Shown here: one piece after another, positions 37,039-45,430 of the stretch
Layout: each line of letters starts with the position of its first letter
How positions within the stretch are numbered: the stretch's first letter is position 1
NCBI RefSeq assembly: GCF_026107375.2
Contig: NZ_JAPCIA010000001.1
Location: 2,790,001 to 2,854,000, forward strand
Source: Sphingomonas sp. BT-65
GTDB lineage: Bacteria; Pseudomonadota; Alphaproteobacteria; Sphingomonadales; Sphingomonadaceae
Direction of reading: 5' to 3'
DNA: 64,000 nt
Made by a program: the position numbers and the translations under genes
The notes under the pieces: generated by a model
Seen by the model: only the letters and a program-made list of their open reading frames with translations
Databases searched by the model: none
What the model was told of the DNA's origin: nothing

Positions 37039-39101
37039 TGCGGACGGTCCTGCTTGCCGCAGCGGCGGCGCTGGCGCTGGTTCCCGGTGCGTCGGCGCAG
37101 ACCGTCTTCCCCAATCGCGCGACGGCTTTTGCCGACAAGCCCGCGATCGCGGTCGGCGTCGCCTGGTATCCTGAGCAATGGCTCGAGGAACGCTGGGCAA
37201 CCGATCTCGACCTGATGAAGGCGTCGGGCTTCAACACCGTGCGCATCGGCGAGTTCGCCTGGGCGCGGATGGAGCCGGAGGAAGGCAAGTTCGACTTCGC
37301 GTGGATGGACCGTGCGATCGCGGCGGCGGTCGCGCGCGGCTTCATGGTGGTGATCGGCACGCCGAGCGCGGCGCCGCCGGCGTGGCTGACGCAAAAGTAC
37401 CCTGACACGCTGCGGGTGGACGAGAATGGCCAGCGCGCCAGCCATGGCGGGCGGCGGCATTTCTCCTTCGCGAGCAAGCGCTATCGCGACTTCTCGCGCC
37501 GCATCGCGGTCGAGATGGCGAAGCGCTACGGCAAGCATCCCGCGGTGGTCGGCTGGCAGATCGACAATGAGGTCGGGCCGCCGTCGTGGGACGCGGAATC
37601 GGTTGCCGCGTGGCACGCCTTTTTGAAGCAGCGCTACGGCACGATCGACGAGCTCAACCGGCGCTGGGCGACGCAGTACTGGTCGCAATTCTACAATGAT
37701 TTCGACCAGATCCCGCTGCGCCAGACCGGGCAGCAGAATCCGGGGCTGCTGCTCGACTTCCGCCATTTCACCACGGCGGTATGGACCGATTATGTCCAGA
37801 ACCAGGCGCGCGCGATCCGGCCGTTGATCGCGCCGCGCGCGTGGGTCACGACCAACACGATGTTCTGGAATGCGGGCTTCGACCATTTCGTGATGCACCG
37901 CGATCTCGATCTCGCGAGCTGGGACAATTACATCCCCGACGGGCGGCCGGACTGGGTGGCGAACGGCGCCAATCACGACCTCGTCCGCGGCTACAAACAG
38001 CGCAATTTCTGGCTGATGGAAACTCAGCCCGGCCGGGTTGACTGGGTGCCGGTCAACCGCGCGCTCGACCCGGGGCAGGTGCGCGAGCTGGCGTGGCAGT
38101 CGGTCAGCCACGGGTCGGACGGCGTGCTCTACTGGCAGTGGCGGCCGGCGCGGAACGGGCAGGAGACTTATCACGGCGCGGTGCTGGGGCAGGACGGCAC
38201 GCCCAACCCGATCCATGCCGAGATCGCGCAGATCGCGAAGGAGCTGACAGCCGCCGCGCCGCTGCTCGCCGACACCGGGCCGGCGGCGAAGGTCGCGATG
38301 CTGTGGGCCTATGACAGCCGCTGGGCGATCGACCTGCAGCGCCACCATCGCGACTTCGATCCGGTCAAGGCGTTCACCGAGGTCTATCGTCCGCTGCGCG
38401 TGCAGAGCCAGGGGGTGCACATCGTCTCGCCCGATGCCGCGCTGACGGCCTATCCGCTGGTGGTCGCGCCCAATCTCAATGTGGTGACACAGGCGCAGGC
38501 CGACCGGCTCGCGGCCTATGTGCGGGCCGGCGGGCATCTGGTGCTCGGGCCGCGCTCGGGGATGAAGGACGACGCCAATGCGTTGTGGCCGCAGCGCCAG
38601 CCGGGGCCGCTCGCCGGGCTGCTCGGCGCGACGGTCGAGCAATATTATGCCCTCGACGCGCCGGTCGGGATCAAGGGCAATTTGGGCGACGGCAAGGTCG
38701 CGATCTGGGCGGAGGAGATCCGGCCTGACGCGGCGGACGTGCGCGTGCTCGCGACTTATGCCGACCCCGGTGGCTGGCTCGACGGCAAGCCGGCGGTGGT
38801 GACGCGCAAGGTCGGCCGCGGGCGCATCACCTATTTCGGCGCCTGGCTCGAGCCGGCGATGATGAAGACGCTGGCGGCGCGGCTGCTGGGCGAGGCGAAG
38901 ATCGCGCCGCTCGTTCCCGACGCGCATGCCGATCTCGAGATCAGCGAGCGTGCGGGCGGGGGGAAACGCGTGATGATCGTGATCAACCATGGTACCGGCG
39001 CACGGCCGCTTGCGCCGCCTCAGGGTGCGCGCTTCGTCAGCGGCGACTGGGCGGATGGCCAGATGAAGGCGCACGGCGTGGCGCTGTTCCAGCTCAAATG
39101 A
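37035..39101 (+). CDS. GH42 beta-galactosidase, second of a tandem pair
   Basis: A 688-residue paralogue of the preceding gene with its own signal peptide (ending GASAQ). The barrel repeats VAWYPEQWLEERWATD and VRIGEFAWARMEPEEG; Glu179 in GWQIDNEVG and Glu329 in WLMETQPG are the expected catalytic pair. The two copies resemble each other along the whole length but differ around the acid/base loop (NEPTDES against NEVGPPS), which hints at different substrates, such as galactan against arabinopyranose-bearing side chains. It overlaps the esterase gene by four bases. Confidence 0.9.
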   Translation: MMRTVLLAAAAALALVPGASAQTVFPNRATAFADKPAIAVGVAWYPEQWLEERWATDLDLMKASGFNTVRIGEFAWARMEPEEGKFDFAWMDRAIAAAVARGFMVVIGTPSAAPPAWLTQKYPDTLRVDENGQRASHGGRRHFSFASKRYRDFSRRIAVEMAKRYGKHPAVVGWQIDNEVGPPSWDAESVAAWHAFLKQRYGTIDELNRRWATQYWSQFYNDFDQIPLRQTGQQNPGLLLDFRHFTTAVWTDYVQNQARAIRPLIAPRAWVTTNTMFWNAGFDHFVMHRDLDLASWDNYIPDGRPDWVANGANHDLVRGYKQRNFWLMETQPGRVDWVPVNRALDPGQVRELAWQSVSHGSDGVLYWQWRPARNGQETYHGAVLGQDGTPNPIHAEIAQIAKELTAAAPLLADTGPAAKVAMLWAYDSRWAIDLQRHHRDFDPVKAFTEVYRPLRVQSQGVHIVSPDAALTAYPLVVAPNLNVVTQAQADRLAAYVRAGGHLVLGPRSGMKDDANALWPQRQPGPLAGLLGATVEQYYALDAPVGIKGNLGDGKVAIWAEEIRPDAADVRVLATYADPGGWLDGKPAVVTRKVGRGRITYFGAWLEPAMMKTLAARLLGEAKIAPLVPDAHADLEISERAGGGKRVMIVINHGTGARPLAPPQGARFVSGDWADGQMKAHGVALFQLK

Positions 39102-40300
39102 GGTGGCTGCTCGCCCCCGCTGCCGCGCTGCTGCTGATCGGTGCGGCGGCCCCCCAACGCTGGATCGCGGCGTGGACCGCGCCGCCGATCGGCTATGAGC
39201 CCAGGATCCGCGACGGGCTCGGCCGGCCCTATCGCGACGAGACGGTTCGGCAGGTGGTGCGCGCGGGGATTGCCGGGCGCACGCTGCGCATCCGGCTGTC
39301 GAACGAGCTTGGCGATACGCCGCTGAAGCTGGGCGGTGCGTCGATCGTGCGTCTCGATGCTGCAGGCGCGCCGGTGTCCGGCAGCCTACGCGCGCTGAGC
39401 TTTGCGGGCGCTGCAGACGTGATCATTCCCGCCCGCGCGCCGTATCTTAGCGATCCGATCGACTTCCCGGTGGCAGCGGGCGAGCGTTTCGCAGTGTCCG
39501 TCCACTATGCCGGCGAGACCGAGGCTGCGGCGCATGCGCAGATGGTCGACGTCGCGCCGGGCAACCAGACCGGATCGGTTGTGCTGACGGATGCGAAGCG
39601 AGCGCGCGCGTCGGGCATCGTCTCGGGCGTGGAGGTGACGGGCAGCCGCGAGAACCGTGTGCTCGTCGCGTTCGGCGATTCGATCACCGAGGGCGCGGGC
39701 GCGACCCAGAGCAAGGCGATGAGCTGGCCCGACCAGCTCCAGCGGCTGCTTGCGGCCAATGCGCGCGGGCGGTGCTGGTCGGTCGCCAATGCCGGGATCA
39801 GCGGCAACCGGCTGCTGAGCAGCGGCCGCGGCCCCAACGCGCTGTCGCGGTTCGAGCGCGACGTGCTGGGCGTGCCGGGCGTGACGCATGTCGTGCTGCT
39901 CGAGGGGATCAACGACATCGGCAAGATCGCCGATCCGGCGCGCGCGCACGAACAGGCGACCGCGGCGCAGATCATCGCCGCGCATCGCCAGTTGCTGGCG
40001 CGGGCGAAGGGGGCGGGGCTCAAGGTGATCGTCGGGACGCTGTTGCCCTATGAGGGCGCGGCCTATGCCGACACGGCAGGCGAGCAGCGGCGCCAGACGG
40101 TCAATCGCTGGATCCGCGAGAATGCGCGGCAGTACGATGCGGTGATCGATTTCGATGCGGCGATGCAGGAGCCGGGCAAGCCCAGCGTGATGCGGTTGGC
40201 GTGGCAGATCGGCGATCACCTGCATCCGAATGATGCGGGCTATACGGCGATGGCGCAGACCGCGCTGCCGGTGGTGCTGCGGCAGGGGTGCGGGCGGTAG
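39098..40300 (+). CDS. SGNH/GDSL-family esterase, secreted
   Basis: A 400-residue protein with a short N-terminal leader (MRWLLAPAAALLLIGAAAP). The N-terminal third is a beta domain (IRLSNELGDTPLKLGGASI), and the SGNH hydrolase follows: FGDSITEGAG (nucleophile Ser), NAGISGNRLLSSG, LLEGINDIG (block III Gly-Asn) and DHLHPNDAGY (Asp-x-x-His). This combination is common in carbohydrate esterases. As the last gene of the GH140-GH78-GH42 operon it may remove acetyl groups from pectic side chains; the acyl group is not shown by sequence. A long inverted repeat follows its stop. Confidence 0.86.
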   Translation: MRWLLAPAAALLLIGAAAPQRWIAAWTAPPIGYEPRIRDGLGRPYRDETVRQVVRAGIAGRTLRIRLSNELGDTPLKLGGASIVRLDAAGAPVSGSLRALSFAGAADVIIPARAPYLSDPIDFPVAAGERFAVSVHYAGETEAAAHAQMVDVAPGNQTGSVVLTDAKRARASGIVSGVEVTGSRENRVLVAFGDSITEGAGATQSKAMSWPDQLQRLLAANARGRCWSVANAGISGNRLLSSGRGPNALSRFERDVLGVPGVTHVVLLEGINDIGKIADPARAHEQATAAQIIAAHRQLLARAKGAGLKVIVGTLLPYEGAAYADTAGEQRRQTVNRWIRENARQYDAVIDFDAAMQEPGKPSVMRLAWQIGDHLHPNDAGYTAMAQTALPVVLRQGCGR

Positions 40301-40307
40301 GCCGACT

Positions 40308-40431
40308 ATCCTCCCCCGCCAGGGGGAGGTGGCGCCGAAGGCGACGGAGGGGGAGGACTCCCCAACGCTTGTTCTGGCATCCGCCCCCTCCGTCCTGCTG
40401 CGCAGGCCACCTCCCCCTGGCGGGGGAGGAT
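40308..40431. repeat. 124-base palindromic intergenic element
   Basis: Perfect 26-base terminal inverted repeats (40308-40333 and 40406-40431) and an inner perfect 11-base pair of arms (40343-40353 and 40384-40394) bracket a short unpaired centre. The element starts eight bases after the esterase stop and lies between convergent genes. It resembles the C/G-rich palindromic repeats common between sphingomonad genes. It has no reading frame and could be a non-autonomous MITE-like element that also serves as a bidirectional terminator. Confidence 0.8.
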
Positions 40432-40450
40432 TAAAGAGGGGCAGCTTCGC

Positions 40451-41494
40451 TCACCACGGCTTCGACCGCGCCATCGCCAGCCCGCGCACGTCGTTCGGCC
40501 ACTTCCCGCTGACCGCGCAGTAGAAGTGATAGAGCGCGCCGTCGTGCCAGATCACCGCGGGCTTGTGCGCGTATTTCTCGTCGATCGATCCCGGCGGGCC
40601 GACGTCGATCAGCACCTCGCTCGACTTGGTGAAGGCGGTCGGGCTGTCGCCGAGCGCGATCAGGTCGCGCGCGAAGCCGTCGGTCGACAGGCCGAAATAG
40701 AACATCGCCCATTTGCCCTGATGCGTCACCACGACCGGGTCGCTGGCGAAGCGGTCGTCGGGCGAGCCCTTGGGGCCGTTGACCAGCAGCGGGCTCGCCG
40801 GGTGCCGTGTCCAGCTCTTCAAGTCCTTGGAGATGGCGAGGCCGGTCTGCTCCTTCCATGGGCTACCGCTGGTCTTGGCGTTGTAATAGAGGTGGAAGGT
40901 GTCGCCGACCTTGATCAGGTTTGGCTTGTACAGCCCGCCGCGCTCCCATTCGGCGCCGTCCGCGGCGCGCAGGATCACCGGGCCGCGCTCCCACTTCATG
41001 AAGTCCTTGCTGAAGGCGAGGCCGATTACCGCCGGCCCTTCCTCGTAACCGGGGCTGGGATAGGCGTGCCACGCCGCGACATATTGACCATCGACCTTCA
41101 CCAGCCGCGCCGGGCTGCGCAGCTCGTTCTCGCGCAGGATCGAGGCGCAGGCGATGTTGTGGCGGGTAACCGGATCGCTCGGGTCGCGCGACATGATCAT
41201 GCCGAGCCGCTTCCAGTTGAGCAGGTCGCGGGATTCGCAGATGCCGGTCTGGTAGCCGGTGCCGTCGAAGCCGACATAGGTGAGGTAGAATTTGCCGTTC
41301 GCGGAGAAGACGAACGGGCAGTCGACCGCCTTCTCGTCGAAGCTGCCCTTCACGCCCGAGCCGCCGAGGATCAGCTTCGGGTGCTTGTACGGCGTGCGAT
41401 AGGGAGCGAGCGGATCGCCCGCGGCCTGGGTCGGCAGCACGGCGAGCCCGGTGCCCGCGAGTGCACCGCCGAGCAGGTTGCGCCGGTCGATCAT
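40451..41494 (-). CDS. Beta-propeller glycosidase (GH43/GH32-like fold), copy 1
   Basis: A 347-residue protein with a Tat-like leader (DRRNLLGGALAGTGLAVLP, cleavage after TQAA). Repeated blade motifs are visible: AVDCPFVFSANGKFYLTYVG with FDGTGYQTGICESRDLLNW, then VIGLAFSKDFMKW, VGDTFHLYYNAK, LAISKDLKSW and VIWHDGALYHFYCAV. Asp in the DCPF strand and Glu in EWERGGLYKPN are candidate catalytic residues. The five-bladed propeller resembles GH43, GH32, GH130 and GH137, and I cannot place the exact family. A clear paralogue lies at 54574. Third gene of the minus-strand unit starting with GH29. Confidence 0.75.
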   Translation of the reverse strand: MIDRRNLLGGALAGTGLAVLPTQAAGDPLAPYRTPYKHPKLILGGSGVKGSFDEKAVDCPFVFSANGKFYLTYVGFDGTGYQTGICESRDLLNWKRLGMIMSRDPSDPVTRHNIACASILRENELRSPARLVKVDGQYVAAWHAYPSPGYEEGPAVIGLAFSKDFMKWERGPVILRAADGAEWERGGLYKPNLIKVGDTFHLYYNAKTSGSPWKEQTGLAISKDLKSWTRHPASPLLVNGPKGSPDDRFASDPVVVTHQGKWAMFYFGLSTDGFARDLIALGDSPTAFTKSSEVLIDVGPPGSIDEKYAHKPAVIWHDGALYHFYCAVSGKWPNDVRGLAMARSKPW

Positions 41495-41506
41495 CTTGCT
41501 TCTCCC

Positions 41507-43714
41507 CTAGCGGATCACGCGGACGAGATAGGAGGCCGCGGCGGGCGTGCCGACCTCGATTTCCCAGCCCGGCTCGATCATCCTGCCCTTGATCTCCGGC
41601 CCGATCGGCCGTGCGGACCCGTCGAGCGGCTGAACGGCGAGGCCGACCGCGCCCTCCAGGTCCTTGAGCTGGATCCAACCGGTGATCGGCTCGATCAATG
41701 TCGGCGCGGTGCCCCAGTCGGTCAGCATTGATCGGCGCGCATCCCACTTCGCGCCCGTATTCTCGACGCGGCCGGTGGTGGTGAGCAGCATGCGGTCCGA
41801 GGTGTTGATCGGCTTGCCGTCGAGCGAGGACAAGGTGATCGCGGCGAAGCGGTTCCTGATCTCGGCGCCCAAGTGCCGCGTCTGTGCGTCGCGGTTCGCC
41901 GCGATGAAGCCGACCAGTCCCTGGCTCAGCGGACTGTCGATCCGCACCAGCCCGTCCTTGCCGCCATTGGTCTGCCAGCTGAGCTCGCCCGTGTCGGAGA
42001 CGATCGGGTTGGCGGCGGGCAGCGGCGCGGGGAGCGATGGCTTGCAATCGATGCAGGCAATGCGCGAGCCGTGGCGCAGCGGGATCGTCATGTCGAAGCC
42101 CGGCGAATAATAGGGCATCGCCGCGCGCGGCATCCGCGCCGCGTCGCTGATCTGTTCGGCCGAATAGGAGCGTGTCAGAACCTGCTTCGCCGCCGAGACG
42201 TCGCCGCGCAGGAAGATCATCGCCCCCGCCGGCATCTGCGCCATCTTCACCGGATCGAGCGTAATGTCGAAATGGTCGCCGATCGCCGGCTTCCACGCGC
42301 CCGCGATCTTGGTCTCGAAGGTGTAGAAGAAGATGCCGTCCCAGTCCTGCAGCGCGGCATAGGAAGCGAGGAGCGGGATCATCTCCGCGCCATAGTCGCT
42401 CGGGAAGGGGTGGTTGACTTCGCTCACCGTGAACGGCTTGCCCACCGCGGCGCTGCGCGCGAGTTTCTGGATGATCGACAGCTGCGGCGCGTTGACCATC
42501 GGCTCGTTGCGGCGGCCGTAGATCGCGGGATGCTGCCAATAGACGTGCGCGTCGAGCAGGTCCGCGGCGAGCGCGGTGCGCATCAGCGGCTGGTTGGCGA
42601 TGAAATAGGTGTGGTCGGCGGTCGGGACGATGGGCACCTTCACGCCGAGCTCGTCGCGCAGGAAGCGGCGCATGTCGGCGTGGAAATCGAGCTCGACCTG
42701 GGTGACGAACTCGAGCTCCGCGTCGAAGCGCAGGCGCGGTGCGGACGGATGGTCGCCGCGGCGCATCAGCGGCACCGGCTGGCCCTCGGCGACGCCCGCC
42801 ATGCCGCGCAGGCTGGCGATCTCCTTGGCGCTGCGGTGCTTGCCCAGCCAGTCATTGTACATGCCGACCAGCAGCTTCTGGTAATGCGGGGTCATGTCGA
42901 GCTGGGCATTCTCGCCGCCCGGCACGCGCTCGCCGCGCAGCCAGTTGCGCATCCAGAATTCGAGCAGCGAATTCTCGTTGACCACCTCGACCGTCATCAC
43001 CGCCGGGTCGTCGGCATAGCGGAGGCCAGTATAGGGGTTGGTGTGGCCGAGCAGCTTGCGCGCATAGTCCTTCTGCAGTGCGATCAGCTCGGGACCTAAA
43101 TAGGTGAAGGCCTTGGCCGGACCGAGCAATTCGGCGTCGGGAACGCCGTCGCCCGGCTTGAAGCGGCGGCCCACATTGAGGTTGAAGTTGACGTAGATGC
43201 CGTTCTTCTTGAGCTCGGCGATCCAGTAATCGAGCCGCTCGAGCCGCTCGGGATTGAAATGCTGGCTGTCGGGAAGGTCGTCCCGGATCAGCCCGCGCGG
43301 GCGGTGGGTGAAGGGGCCCGCTGCCGGACCTCGCGCGGCGCCTTCGTTGCGGATTTGCGCGATCGAATCGGGCATGTCGAGGAAGTGTAGCCGCACGCAA
43401 TTCACGCCGAGCCGCGCCAGCGCCTTGGCATAGGCGGTCGCCGCGCCATGCGCCGGAATCTCGTCCGATCCCACCGCCCAGCCGGTCATGTTGACGCCCC
43501 AGCAGCGGAAGCGCTTGCCGTCGCCACGCCAGAGCTTGCCGTCGCGGGCCGAGACGAAGCCGTGCTTGCCTGCGGGCCCGTCGAGCAGGAAGCGTGCGTC
43601 GGCGGGAGAGTCGACGCGCAGCTCGTGGTCTACCGGATAGGGTTGGAGCGCGATCTCCTGGCTCGATGCGGGAAGGGCGGCGAGCGCTGCGGCGAGCAGA
43701 AGCGCCAGCCGCAT
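41507..43714 (-). CDS. Clan GH-A glycoside hydrolase of uncertain family
   Basis: A 735-residue protein with signal peptide (ending LPASSQ, about residue 19). After a beta region, a TIM barrel starts around RFRCWGVNMTGWAVGSDEIP and LGVNCVRLHFLDMPDSI. MTVEVVNENSLLEFW gives the Asn-Glu acid/base pair and FTVSEVNHPFPSDYG a Glu in the nucleophile position, the two hallmarks of clan GH-A retaining enzymes. The C-terminal 200 residues form beta domains (GELSWQTNGGKDGLVRIDSP). It resembles cellulase-like proteins of unassigned function and I cannot give a family or a substrate. Its start overlaps the GH29 stop by one base. Confidence 0.78.
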   Translation of the reverse strand: MRLALLLAAALAALPASSQEIALQPYPVDHELRVDSPADARFLLDGPAGKHGFVSARDGKLWRGDGKRFRCWGVNMTGWAVGSDEIPAHGAATAYAKALARLGVNCVRLHFLDMPDSIAQIRNEGAARGPAAGPFTHRPRGLIRDDLPDSQHFNPERLERLDYWIAELKKNGIYVNFNLNVGRRFKPGDGVPDAELLGPAKAFTYLGPELIALQKDYARKLLGHTNPYTGLRYADDPAVMTVEVVNENSLLEFWMRNWLRGERVPGGENAQLDMTPHYQKLLVGMYNDWLGKHRSAKEIASLRGMAGVAEGQPVPLMRRGDHPSAPRLRFDAELEFVTQVELDFHADMRRFLRDELGVKVPIVPTADHTYFIANQPLMRTALAADLLDAHVYWQHPAIYGRRNEPMVNAPQLSIIQKLARSAAVGKPFTVSEVNHPFPSDYGAEMIPLLASYAALQDWDGIFFYTFETKIAGAWKPAIGDHFDITLDPVKMAQMPAGAMIFLRGDVSAAKQVLTRSYSAEQISDAARMPRAAMPYYSPGFDMTIPLRHGSRIACIDCKPSLPAPLPAANPIVSDTGELSWQTNGGKDGLVRIDSPLSQGLVGFIAANRDAQTRHLGAEIRNRFAAITLSSLDGKPINTSDRMLLTTTGRVENTGAKWDARRSMLTDWGTAPTLIEPITGWIQLKDLEGAVGLAVQPLDGSARPIGPEIKGRMIEPGWEIEVGTPAAASYLVRVIR

Positions 43715-45327
43715 CAGCGCGTCCGGATCCGGAGCGCGTAGGGCATGCCGCCGCTGCTATCCGCCGGGAGCTTGAGCTCGAGCCCGCGCGGGGTCTGCTT
43801 CCAGCTGAGCTTTCCGCCGTCGAGCAGCTCGATGCTCCTGATCGGCGCGGGCAGATATGGGGTGCCGGCGAAGAGCGTCTTGACCAGCACGACGCCGTCG
43901 GCGGGGCGCTCGAGCCCCAGCGCGTAGACCGTGTCGCCCTTGACCGTGAAGCGGATATCGGCGGGGGTGAACCCCTTCTTCGCCGATTCCTCGACCTGCC
44001 CGCCGACGCGGACCTGACCCGAGCTGGTCGGACCCTCGCCGAAATAGTGGAACGGGCGGGTACCGTAGATCGCCTCGCCATTGACCTTGAGCCAGGCGCC
44101 CATACCCTTGAGCACGGTCGCGATCTCGTCGGGGATCGTGCCGTCGGCCTTGGGGCCGACGTTGAGCAGGAGGTTGCCGTTCTTGCTGACGATGTCGATC
44201 AGGTCGGCGATCAGCGATTTGGGCGTGCGGTAGCTGTCGTTCTGGGCATAGCCCCAGCTGTGGACGCTGACCGAGGTGTCGGACTGCCACGGGGAGAGCT
44301 TGAGCGCGTCGCTCTTGCCGCGCTCCATGTCGAACATCGCCGAGCCCTCGGCGAATTGCGAGCCCTTATAGGCGATGATGCCGGGCGCCTTCCACCCGGC
44401 CGAGCGGTTGTAGTAATAGGCCGCGGTGTCGCGCATCAGCGGCTCGTAGAGCGGCGCCGAGGTCCACCAGTCGAAATAGATGAGCTCGGGCCGGTATTTG
44501 TCGATCAGCTCGGAGGTGCGCGCCATCCAGTCGTCGAGGAACTCGCGGCTCGGCGGCATCCAGTTCTGCAGCTGACTGCTGTCGGGCCAGGCATCGGGAT
44601 TGTCGGCGGGCAAGCCGGTCGGCGCGGCGGGGCCATAGAGGCCGCGATTCCTGGGATCGGCGACGTCGGAGGGGAAGCTGCGTCCCTTGTGATACCACCA
44701 CCAATGCTCGGCGCGGTGCGAGGACAGGCCGAAATGCATGCCGTGGGCGCGCGCTGCCTTGGCGATCTCGCCGGTCACGTCACGCTTGGGCCCCATGTCG
44801 GACGCGTCCCAGCGGGTGAAGTCCGAGGCGTACATCGCGAAGCCGTCGCAATGCTCGGCGACCGGAACGACGTACCGCGCGCCGGCATCGGCGAAGAGCT
44901 GGATCCAGGCCGCGGGGTCGAACTTCTCGGCCTTGAACAGCGGGATGAAGTCCTTGTAGCCGAACTTGTCCTGCGGGCCCCAAGTCGCGCGGTGGTGCGC
45001 ATAGGCCTTGTTGCCCGGCACATACATGTTGCGCGAATACCATTCGTTGGCGAAGCCCGGGACCGAATAGACGCCCCAGTGGATGAAGATGCCGAACTTG
45101 GCGTCGCGGAACCATTCGGGGGTGCGATAGGCGCGCAGCGAATCCCAGTCGGGCTCGAACGGGCCGGCGGCGACACCCTGCCTCACCTTGGCGAGCTGCG
45201 CGGCGACGGCCTCTTTCGGCGTCTCCATCGGCCATTGCTGCGCGGTCTGCTGCTGTGTCGTCTGGGCCTGCGCCGAAGACATGCCGGCGGCGAGCGCCAG
45301 CGCGGAAAGCGTGCCGAGCCGTTTCAC
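43714..45327 (-). CDS. GH29 alpha-L-fucosidase, secreted
   Basis: A 537-residue protein with signal peptide (ending MSSAQAQ). The GH29 barrel shows KFGIFIHWGVYSVPGFANEW, YVVPVAEHCDGFAMY, FGLSSHRAEHWWW and the nucleophile Asp in ELIYFDWWTSAP. NGNLLLNVGPKADGTIP and a C-terminal beta-sandwich follow. I use the GTG at 45327, which has GGAGGG eight bases upstream, rather than the ATG at 45348 that lies inside the operator palindrome. It leads the minus-strand unit GH29, GH-A and propeller enzyme. L-fucose and its 2-O-methyl form occur in rhamnogalacturonan II and xyloglucan; the methylated form is only a possibility. Confidence 0.9.
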   Translation of the reverse strand: MKRLGTLSALALAAGMSSAQAQTTQQQTAQQWPMETPKEAVAAQLAKVRQGVAAGPFEPDWDSLRAYRTPEWFRDAKFGIFIHWGVYSVPGFANEWYSRNMYVPGNKAYAHHRATWGPQDKFGYKDFIPLFKAEKFDPAAWIQLFADAGARYVVPVAEHCDGFAMYASDFTRWDASDMGPKRDVTGEIAKAARAHGMHFGLSSHRAEHWWWYHKGRSFPSDVADPRNRGLYGPAAPTGLPADNPDAWPDSSQLQNWMPPSREFLDDWMARTSELIDKYRPELIYFDWWTSAPLYEPLMRDTAAYYYNRSAGWKAPGIIAYKGSQFAEGSAMFDMERGKSDALKLSPWQSDTSVSVHSWGYAQNDSYRTPKSLIADLIDIVSKNGNLLLNVGPKADGTIPDEIATVLKGMGAWLKVNGEAIYGTRPFHYFGEGPTSSGQVRVGGQVEESAKKGFTPADIRFTVKGDTVYALGLERPADGVVLVKTLFAGTPYLPAPIRSIELLDGGKLSWKQTPRGLELKLPADSSGGMPYALRIRTR

Positions 45328-45345
45328 GCCGTCATCCCTCCTTGT

Positions 45346-45358
45346 CATATATAATATG
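45346..45358. promoter_or_regulatory. AT-rich palindrome CATATATAATATG, copy 3
   Basis: An inverted repeat of the same arms as at 15612 and 51828 (CATAT/ATATG) but with a 3-base centre. It lies just upstream of the GH29 start codon and 73 bases after the end of a FadR-type GntR gene. On the minus strand the context TAATCATATTATATATGAC keeps the shared core. Confidence 0.6.
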
Positions 45359-45430
45359 ATTATTGGCTATCAGATCGCAGCTGGCGCTGCAATCATCGGC
45401 TGCATCAATTTGTCGGAGAAGATCGCGGGC

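Noticed and set aside
36759..39074. A 771-codon open frame on the minus strand
   Set aside because: Antisense shadow of the second GH42 gene.
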